Shown here piece by piece: positions 55,150 to 64,000 of a stretch of DNA of 64,000 bases. The stretch comes from Rhododendron vialii. Taxonomy: Eukaryota > Streptophyta > Magnoliopsida > Ericales > Ericaceae. The translations under genes and the position numbers were made by a program. The notes below the pieces were generated by a model, which was not told the DNA's origin, made no database searches, and worked only from the letters and a program-made list of their open reading frames with translations. Within the stretch, counting starts at the first letter, position 1; every line of letters begins with the position of its first letter. Location of the stretch: assembly GCF_030253575.1 (NCBI RefSeq), contig NC_080569.1:13037501-13101500 (forward strand), written 5' to 3'.

Positions 55150-56755
55150 TTAGTTTAAGGTCCATTGTAAAAAAATTTGTAATTCAGTTAGTTCACCTTT
55201 AATGTTTATAACTCCTCTAGTCTACTAATATAGTTTAGTAAGATCTTAAGTCCATTTCTTTTTAAAAAGAAATTAAATCAAGACAAAAATGTCCTCCTAT
55301 ATAAGCTGTTATACAGAGAAAAATCCTAGACTAAAAATAAATTTGGAGCACAACCTCCTCCTCCTCTCTCTCTGCCGCCGAAGAAAAGTGGGTATGGGGA
55401 TTCTGCATCTAAAAAGTGGGTTTGAGAGGTTTCCGTCAAAAAAGGGTCTGGATGATTTCTCTACTGCATGGGTTCATTTTAGTCTAATTTCAACTTATCA
55501 ATGAGTGGTATTATCAATTGGCGGTTGGAATTGCTGACGATATTTCTTCCACAATTTGCTATCAACGTGAATCTACATCCTCTCAATTGTGATGGGCTTT
55601 TCAATGGATTCAGAAAAATCAAGGTGTTGTTCAAGAGGCTGTCTTCCTCTTTATTTTGTCTTCAGCATTGTTTTGTCTTCAGCACCGTTTCTCCTTTACA
55701 GTCGGGTCTCCATTTTCCATGGCGACGATGGATCGGACGAGTAATATTGGTCGTGTTTATTTCTGATGGTTTTTTTTTTATGATCTCATGTTTTCTTCTC
55801 TGTTTCTTATATTTAGTACATACGTATATATATAGAGTATCGGTATCTGTTTCTTCTCTGTTATTTGTTTTACTGGAGAGAAATTTGAAGTAGTAAAAAC
55901 AAAAAAATATAATATTATAAGAATGTTGATCCGGTCTTTTATTTGTCCCATGTCCGGTTATCATCAGATTTGGAGGTTTTTGAATAAATACATAAGGTTA
56001 TATGTGTGTTTTTCCTAGGGTTAGAGATCTGAAGTATTTTGAATAAATATATAATGTTATATTTGTGTTTTTCATCAATCACTTATTGATTTGGTCTGTG
56101 CAGCGGCCTCTCTGACTTGCTTCTAATATATTTGAAGTTTTTTTAATAAATATATAAGGTTATATGTTCTGATATTTTTTTTTGCGATATTTAGATATTC
56201 AAAAATTCACATATAATGTTATATGTTTTGTATGGACCAGCATATAATGTTAAAGACTAAAAACAAGAAAAACCAAAAAGAAATGTTGCATGTTAGAAAA
56301 TTTTTGCCACAAATATAATGTTGTATGTTAGGAAATTTTTATCACTCATATAATGTTAAAAAATCAATACAAGAAAAATAGGAAAAAACAAAAAGAGGTC
56401 ACATATATAACGTTAAATGTTAAGTGTAGCGGGTTCAATAAAAGAATTGAAAAAAATGAAAAAAATACGTTTTTTGTTACACATATAACGTTATATGTGG
56501 CGTGATGGCAGCGGCGACGGTGGTGGCAGCGACGGCGGCCGCGGTGACAGCGGCGGCGGCAGCTTGATTGCAACATAAACAGGAAAAAATGGAAAATACA
56601 TATTTTCTTGTTAGTCAAACAAGGCCCTTATTTTTTAGGTGGGATATTTTTGTCATTAAAATTATTAGTGGACTTAGTGGGTTATGAAACTTAGAAGTGA
56701 ACTAGATGGGTTTGAAAAATGCTATAGTGGACTTATGAATTCTCCCTATAAATAA
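55150..56755. mobile_element. Long-TIR Mutator-like element
   Basis: The ends are diverged inverted repeats of about 80-100 bp: GGTCCATTGTA, TAGTTCACCTTTAATG and AGTCTACTAATA on the left; TATTAGTGGACTTAGTGGG, AGTGAACTAGATGGG and AGTGGACTTATG on the right. The interior has no transposase. It contains a CTCTCTCTCTGCCGCC stretch at about 55365-55390 and a CGGCGG-rich patch at 56510-56570. About nine copies of a near-palindrome around ATATAATGTTATATG lie between 55985 and 56500. Confidence 0.5.
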
Positions 56756-56819
56756 AGGGAGCAGTTTCTCTCTGTTCATGAAAATGGATTGGACTATTCA
56801 TTTTTTCAAGTTTTTTGGC

Positions 56820-57120
56820 CCACGTTAGGCTCATTTTGATAATCGCAATCGTTCACATTTCAAATCTTATCTCGAAAATTGACCGTGCCAAAAAATACGG
56901 GGATCGGATACCAGTTGATGTGATTTCGAAATGCATTTATTAAGAGAGTAGTAAATGGGTTTTGATTAGTATTGTAAACTCTTTTTTCCAAGATAGTAAA
57001 TACTTTCTGCAACCATATCAACCCGCATTCAATCAACTTGACTTCTAGTCATGGTTAATGTTCTTGACGACCTTCAAAAAATGAACAATTTGAATCATTA
57101 AAGTGAACCTAAAAAAGCTC
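56820..57120. mobile_element. Foldback MITE, family of 33523-33804
   Basis: AATCGTTCACATTTC, CTCGAAAATTGACCGTGCCA and GGGGATCGGATACC on the left match the element at 33.5 kb. The inverted right arm has CATGGTTAATGTTCTTGACG and GAACAATTTGAATCATT. More diverged than the 33.5-kb copy. Confidence 0.5.
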
Positions 57121-59449
57121 GCAAATGACCGAAACTGGACGATCTAAACAAGAGAAGATCCAGCAGCTCCATAAATAAATAAATAAGCAAGCAATCCTAC
57201 GTGCCAACTACTAAAACAAAAGAACCCACTCTGTCAACTTTAGTTCTCACACAATTAATTTTTATTAATGCTGCGATCGAGTATTGTTATGAAAGTGACA
57301 TAGAGAGTGATGGATAACCATAGAAGGAAAATTTCCTCCTCTCAGGAATTAATGCATCCAATAGTGAAGCCCACTAGAATGGTTAATTACGAAAGCGATG
57401 TAAGTATCACACTTTTAATGCATTCTATATCATTTTGTCTCTCTATTCTATAAAGTATAATGCCTTATTAGCTTCATTCTCGTATAAAACAGAGAAAACG
57501 GAAAGGAAGGAAAGAGAAGTATACAAAAAAAAAAAAAAAAAGGGTAAAGAGAATATGATCGGGTCTAGAAGATCGATCCTAATAATAGTTCAGAACTAAT
57601 TTTATACTCATATTGTGTTTATTATTATCTTTACTTTTGTGCCACGTTTCTTTTTTATTATTGTCTAGATTTTATAACAAGTATGATATTGTAAATCCCA
57701 ACTATAAAGAATATGTACCATAAATCAAGTTGATTCAATAATATTAGTAAGAGTATGATTCAAATTAATCAATACTCAATGGGATTTATGATGTGTTAAT
57801 TTAATCGAGTCAAATATAATTATTATTTTTTAATTCTTGCTAGTGTACGAACAATTGTTTTTTCTCGTTGCATAATTTATACATACAGATTGAATAATTT
57901 GAATTGTTAAAATAAATTCTGAGACTCACGCTACTAAATAATGTGTTCGACAGGTAAGGATTTCAATACATTTTTTTGAACAGCATGATTGCAATACATA
58001 AAAATATATTTACATAATATAATATTTTTAAAAAAAGTTTAAAGTAAAAAAACTTTGGGAAAACATTTACTCCTAATAATTTTGAAATAGGAATGAGAGT
58101 TGAAGCTTTTGTGGGCTCTTCTAGAACCACAAACAAAATACACAAACACACGGGCTCACACACACACGCACATGCACTACACTACAGGTGCCTGTAGTCT
58201 CACATATTTATATGAGTGTGTACTAGTTTTTGCATTTTTATTTGTGATTTTGCTACGACCACAAATACTTACACATATATTCTCCCACATTGTGGAGCGG
58301 AGCACTTATTTCCCCCAAAAGAAACCAACATCCTTATCCAGCAATGATGTTAACTGTATAAACCCATCAGATAATTGAACAAAAGAAATCAACGAGAACG
58401 AAAAATTAAAAATAATATATTGTGAAATAATGACCTATCTCGTAAAACGAAAAATTAAAAAATAAGAAACTTTGCAGAATGGGACCTTAGTGGATTTTGC
58501 CTATGCAGTTGACATCGTAGTAGGATAAGAGGATGGTTGTTCTGTCGAGTCGTGGCCTGCAGATATCTGATGAGAAACTTGAACCGGCTTCATCGCACAA
58601 GAAGCTGGTCAATTCAGTGCTTTGAATATCACCAGGGAAGGAGGTATATCTTCACTCTACCTCTCCTCCAACTGTGTCTTGCAAATTCTCGCATATATCC
58701 ATGTTTTTCTAGCTTCAAATATAGTAACCTTTTCCATGAACAACTATTGCCCGAACTAGTCAGTCGGGTACGAAGCCGGTAGAATAGCTGGAAAGCTGAC
58801 TCGTGAATTTTGAGACCATACTCCTGGAAAAATGTTCCTCCCTAGAAACATTGGGGCTAGATCGATCGGTTCGTGTTCTGCTTTTAGTTTTGCAGAAAGA
58901 CCCCTTGGCCTACATGCTTTGAGTGCTCATGGCCTTTTAGCTTTACTACAAGAACCCTCACGTCCTTGGATCTCATTGGCACACAAGGTGCGCATTGCCC
59001 TTCAGAGCGATGAAACTATATAACCTCTACCAAACCAGCAAGCTAACCAGGAAGAGATGAGAAAAAATCGTGTGCCCGTGCTGTGGTAGACAAAAATCGC
59101 AGCACCCGTGCACCAAGAGGCATCTTCGGTTTTACGCCTTCCAGCACCTCCAAAGTAGTTCTTTAGTAAACCATGTTAGAGAACAAGTGATGGAGAAGAC
59201 TACTACCAGCATTTACATTCTTCTACTGTACCCTACGAACATTTACATTTCATACATATACACACAGATCCTTACCGACCCTATGTTGTTGATGAAACAC
59301 CATCACAAAAGTCATCAACAGTCTTGTCCAAAACATCCTAAAACAAGCCCCATCTTCTTAATCTATTCATGTTAGAGAAAGCAAAAGAACAGACAAAACA
59401 TTTATATACAACCTTTCCTTTGGTCTTTTCCTCCCTTTATGACACCCCT
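57121..59449. other. Intergenic and PARP3 3' flank
   Basis: No gene is recognisable. AT-rich DNA is followed by the probable PARP3 3' UTR upstream of 59449. A diverged AAAATAAGAAACTTTGCAGAATGGGACCTTA end at about 58460-58490 resembles the Tourist-type MITE family. Confidence 0.4.
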
Positions 59450-61336
59450 TCATATCTCGTCAGCCTCTGGCTCCACATCTTCAAACACCACGTCCTGCTC
59501 TACGTACCTCACTGCCACCAAAAACCTAATACTCACCTGTGAAGGGTAAAGAAGGGGAGAGAATAGCCTTAACTTGACGCGTCTCCTTCCAACATAACTT
59601 GAACCAAATAGCTACAAAGTCAGAATACCTGCTTTGGATCATAAACAGCATACTCATTGTACTCGAGAGGGCTATCTTTGTGCACTGATGGGACCAACCA
59701 ACCACGCGGGACTTTGATGTCATCTCTCCAAATGAAGTGCTCCGATTCATCCGTTTTCTTGCGCCCCAATCCCTTCACACCCGCCGCCTTCTCTTCCAGA
59801 GTCTTCGCTTCCTGCTCAAATGACCCACAGATACATTAGAAACTTATCAACACCACAAACTACACAGAAATATCGTTCCTCGTTGAAATGTACTTGGAAC
59901 TCAAAATCTCCCCACTTTATCCCATTTGCAAATACTTCTATAGTTGTTGTTTCCAGGGTTGTCAAGGAAAGTTACAACCTTTCCATTTGACTTTCTTTTG
60001 TGGGTCGTCCCAAAATGTAGAGGATCAAGGATATGGGACGGGGAGTATTGAACAGGCATACCATACCTCTGCTTCAGGTGTTCGATTGAACTCTGTGACC
60101 CGCTCACCCAGAGAGGCAACAGCCAAAACCAAGAAACCCTCTGGCCTCTCCACTGAAGTAAACCCGTACCTAGCAGCTTCTGCAGCTGCATCCGAACAAA
60201 CTATAGCCTTCCCAAACTGTAAGCAGAAACCCCAAAATTATGACGAGATGGAAAAAAACGTTCAAGTTAGGCTGTTTTGTTTCCTTGGATCATATATGGA
60301 AGAATTTGAAGAGAGAAGATAAAGAACTGCATTTGAGAACATATATGGTTTCCCACTTTTGCCTTCCATTTTCCTTCTGCACTTCCCTCCAACACATCCA
60401 AGATCCAAACTCAGCCTAAAAGTGACTTAAAAATACCAATTGCTACATGAATACCATGTATCCTGGGACAGGAAGCCAACATAGTGCTGGCAAGAGTCCC
60501 TTGTACAAGTGCCTTAACATATTTGAGCTCCGAGTACCTGATATGACGTATCTTATCAGACAGATAACAATATCCAAAAAACTGCACTCAATTCCCACAG
60601 ACCGACAGAAAGCTAAATACCTAAAGAAGAGTTCCTTACCACACCACAAGAGGACTTTGTTGGGCTGCTTCTTTATTTCTTCAAAGGAAGGGCAACCACT
60701 TGACTCAACAGCAAGTATGTTCTCGACTGATACTCCGTAGCTCTGGCACAGTAAAACGCAAAAAGAGAAATAAGTATGCTTGGATCATTAGTTGATAGCA
60801 AAGTGAAAAAAGGCCCATAGATGCACTAGTTATTACTATGTCTCCGAGTTTGACAGGTTCGTAGGTTCTATCTAGATAATCCACAATCATCTTATAGTCC
60901 TCCGATCGCTTATCAACAGGAGAAATCAAACTACCCAACTTCTGATATCTGTCGAACAAAGGGTCATCGAGCGTGGGACCGCTCATGTCCCCTATGAGAC
61001 GAGAAGCCACATTCATGTCTCTGACACTCTCAAACACCGCTGCAGCCTACATAACAATATACGAACTCTCAAGTGACCGCAGGTATGATTATTGTAAAAG
61101 CTGTTGTACTTTAATGTATCAACATCCCATCAATCATACATGTTCCGCAAGGTCTTCATAGTCGCGAAAGATGAAAGGCCTGGTAGATTGAAGGAGAGTG
61201 AACCATTTCATACTAAAATCCGACCATACAGCCGTCGCCTTTCGTCCCATCTCTTTCATTGTTCGAACTGTTTCTATGAATTGCAGCAGAACCACCTCAC
61301 CTGATCATAGATAGTGTCATTATCTCAGTCAAACTC

Positions 61337-61381
<45 letters not shown>

Positions 61382-63526
61382 ATCTCTTCAAATGGACATC
61401 AGTAAGCATCGCCAATGGAAGGTCAGGGGCATCTAATGCCATTTCCCTCATTGCATACCTGTGACCAATACAAGGGAATAATAAAAAACAGAAAGAACAG
61501 CAAGATCATTAGGTGGCCAAATAACTTGGGAATGTTTGGAGAAGACACCTGTAGGTGTCCTGACTGCACAACACCTTCATCAAACTCGTTACATAGGGAT
61601 TTAGTTTACAGTGCACCGCGGCAGGCCCCACCTGCCGAAAACTAAGCCCTCTGTGCCTAACATCAACACCATCATCCTATACAATCGCGAAGAAATTATT
61701 TCCAGTAAGCTAACTCATAGAGAGAGAGTGTGTGTGTGTGCACAATAGAGAGGAAAAGAATACCATGTCAACTGGGTAAAACTTGCGCGGCTTCTTCTGA
61801 AACTTCTTCTCTCTTTCCCAAGGCTCGAATTCATTTCCAGTTAGCTCCTCAAACAGCTTAACAAACTCCTTGACAGAACCGTCCACGTCATCTTCCTTTT
61901 CTTCGAGCCTTTCTTGTGCTCTTTTGACGTCATCACCAGCTCTCCCTTTCTTGTAGTACAGATGCAATCCCTCGTCTGGCACCTGAATCAGTTGCATCAC
62001 ACAAAAGCTGCACCAAACACATTAAATAGTGTGATTAACTCCTTGGACAACCAAAAACCCAAGCCAACATTGAAAGGGCTACATAGCGAAGTACTCATTC
62101 ACTTCTCGTCCTAGATCGCAAAGAGATAATGCACAGTTGTACAATATCCCATCTTTCTCAAAAATTTGCCCTCCTTCCTCTTGTAACTTAGAATCCTTGT
62201 GGACTCCTCTCTTCCCATATACTTTGAGCTGCACATACACCGGCAATTATGCAAGACGAGAAAAGGAATACGGTATCAATTTAACAAACTTTTTGATGCA
62301 AATAGGTAAGACAGAATGTAAAGGCTACCTCGGATTCGAGGGTATCTTCCTTGTCCCCTAAAAGTGCTCTTGCTTCCACCACAAGGTCTCTAGAGATATC
62401 ATAATCCTCCAGAGGCTGAGGCTCTCCCTTCTCTATGCTATCAATTAACCAAGCTTCGCTTACTATGGGTATGCCCCTCTCCCTGTCAAACATAAAGCCA
62501 ATAGGTCGAACAAAGCCGCAAATTGTTGCCAATTCTTTAGAAGACGACTTAATAAGTTATAGACCGACAAGCAAACTTGGGAGGAATATACAAAATTGTG
62601 CACACTACTTGTGTTTTTTTATCCTCAAGAGAAACAGGATTGAAGCCATTTTTTGAGGGTGATATGCCAGTATAATAGCATAATACATTAAACTTATTTC
62701 TTTGGCATTCATATCATTTCCCTTTGCTGTGGTGTGGTGTCTAAATCAATTAAACAAACAATTGACGGTTTAGAGTTAAAAGGACTTACAAGGCATCTGC
62801 AATTTTGATCGAGCCACCACGTTCACCTTCAGCAGGGGTTGTTACCAGACAAGTTACACCTGCAAAGTCGAGTCCAAAAGTCAATTTAAAAATTTATGCT
62901 CATTCGAAACAACAAAAACTTCTCGGAGATTTGGAAATTACCACTAACTGAATTTGAAACTTTCCCTCCACGTTTTTCAATCTCAGACTTCCAGTATAGC
63001 TGCAAAGAAATGTGTAAACCACAATAAACTATGAAAACTTACATCACATTTCCTCATGGCAGACAATGGAAACGTTATGTTGACATCTATGTAAGAAATA
63101 CGAATATATACATGTGTTCGAGAAAGACGACCCGATAAAGCAATTGCCATCCCAGCAAAAAGTTTGTCTGTGGTTCCCATTCTCCTCTTCCGTTGCCTTC
63201 TCTTCCGGTTGCGATCCTCTATGAACTACATTAAAGGATAAAGATGACAGTGTGTTTAGAATGCAAAACCACCATCATTATTACAATCGATTATTGCAAA
63301 ATGTGAACGCAAATAAGGATTGAGGCTTACATTGGAAACAGCCTTATTTTGAATCAATTCGGGAATTTCGATTGGTTCCTCTCTCCTTGGCGGGTCCTTG
63401 GTGCTGAAGGTGCAAGTTGACCATTCACTATAATCTCCTCTACAGGCATATTTGGTACCAGTCCACTCCAAATGGCCGCCACAAATCGGACATTTGTCTA
63501 GTGCCCCATGAAATAACATGTCAAGG
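59450..63526 (-). CDS. PARP3: PARP3, poly(ADP-ribose) polymerase-like, 16 exons (5' end outside window)
   Basis: Exons (minus, 5' to 3'): 63331-63526, 63112-63225, 62942-62999, 62790-62859, 62329-62482, 62095-62228, 61764-62007, 61549-61676, 61382-61458, 61140-61300, 60837-61046, 60640-60742, 60455-60537, 60067-60216, 59629-59811, 59450-59536. All joints are GT-AG and in phase, giving 716 residues. Order: PADR1/zinc region (HGALDKCPICGGHLEWTGT), BRCT (LFAGMAIALSGRL ... AWLIDSIEKGEP), WGR (YYKKGRAGDD ... EEWD-like acidic stretch), helical regulatory domain, and ART fold. The nuclear family attaches ADP-ribose in DNA repair. Here the triad is altered: LLWCG has Cys for His, FGKAIVCSD has Val for Tyr, while the Glu in LEYNEYAVYD is kept. 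Arabidopsis PARP3 has about 814 residues, so roughly 100 are missing upstream. Confidence 0.93.
61337..61376. repeat. (GA)20 microsatellite in a PARP3 intron
   Basis: An uninterrupted run of about 20 GA units immediately beside the donor site of the exon at 61382-61458. Confidence 0.9.
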
Positions 63527-63589
63527 CTGTTCATACATAACATTTAGTTCGTTTCAACGTATAGTCATTCATTTATATGGAAAACGTTG

Positions 63590-63935
63590 CGGTTAATAGG
63601 CCCCAAAGTATTTTACATTTATATGTAATGCATCTTGGATTATGAGGAAACTCTTTAGACTTGAGAGAGCTGAGTAAGCCCCTAATCGAATACAAAATTG
63701 GCAATGGAAACTCCAATTTCTTTGGGTTGAGAATTGGTCCCCTCTGGATCCCCGTACAAGATTTGGGATGATATAGTCGATAACCTGGGGAGATCCTCAC
63801 TTGCCAAGGTATCTTCTATAATTCATTATGCGCAATGGAGGAAGCCTAGGATAATGAATAGAATCGCCCAACAAATCATTGCCCAAAGCCCTTCAAGCCT
63901 GCAACCTTGAGATTGACAAGGAAGATTCTGCGTGG
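63590..63935 (+). pseudogene. LINE fragment (zinc-binding RT C-terminal region) in a PARP3 intron
   Basis: Plus-strand reading gives LRELSKPLIEYKIGNGNSNF, then across frame changes a segment with KVSSIIHYAQWRKPRIMNRI. YKIGNG, a W...P-type loop and AKVSSII...W.KP are typical of the end of plant L1 LINE ORF2. Several frameshifts and stops break it. It continues towards the window edge, in the intron upstream of the first visible PARP3 exon. Confidence 0.6.
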
Positions 63936-64000
63936 TGGATGACTCATGCTAGTGTAAATACACTGTTAAGTCTGCACCGGATGCCATTAGGCATAAGTAC

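Overview
This is a plant nuclear window, almost certainly from a woody or herbaceous eudicot. The evidence is spliced genes with GT-AG introns of up to 2.8 kb, plant-specific families (PPR-DYW, NAC, TCP, PARP3), AT-rich intergenic DNA, and a dense load of MITEs, Helitrons, LINE fragments and an old pararetrovirus copy. The species cannot be named from sequence alone.

Layout, left to right. The left edge carries the first coding exon of HIRA (571-678, minus); the rest of that gene lies outside the window. From 1.4 to 10.6 kb is a nested transposon block: two GC-rich foldback elements, a PIF/Harbinger-type element with a Mutator-like element inside it, a Tourist-type MITE, and a pair of hAT-like ends bracketing a Mutator-like element and a decayed endogenous pararetrovirus. 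Then comes an intact intronless PPR-DYW gene (10944-13574, plus), tail to tail with an eight-exon VPS4/SKD1 AAA ATPase gene (15915-24881, minus). The same two genes have neighbouring locus numbers in Arabidopsis (At2g27610 and At2g27600), so this looks like conserved microsynteny. A five-exon methyltransferase-fold gene (26844-31443, plus) is divergent from VPS4.

From 31.4 to 59.4 kb the DNA is mostly intergenic and repeat-rich. It holds two facing sialyltransferase-like (GT29) paralogues (38672-39856 plus, 53283-54443 minus), a NAC gene lacking the end of its domain (about 44831-46661), and a TCP-domain fragment (48739-48993). The right end is a 16-exon portion of PARP3 (59450-63526, minus) whose first exons lie beyond the window, with a LINE fragment in the upstream intron.

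The genes do not form a pathway: they cover chromatin (HIRA, PARP3), organelle RNA processing (PPR), endosomal sorting (VPS4), Golgi glycosylation (GT29 pair) and transcription (NAC, TCP remnant). I found no convincing new biological system. The most interesting signals are: PARP3 with a changed catalytic triad; the inverted GT29 pair; the Mutator-like element that seems to carry a calmodulin-like gene scrap; the palindromic tandem units shared by two loci; two related Helitrons; and several small insertions whose target-site duplications can be read directly.
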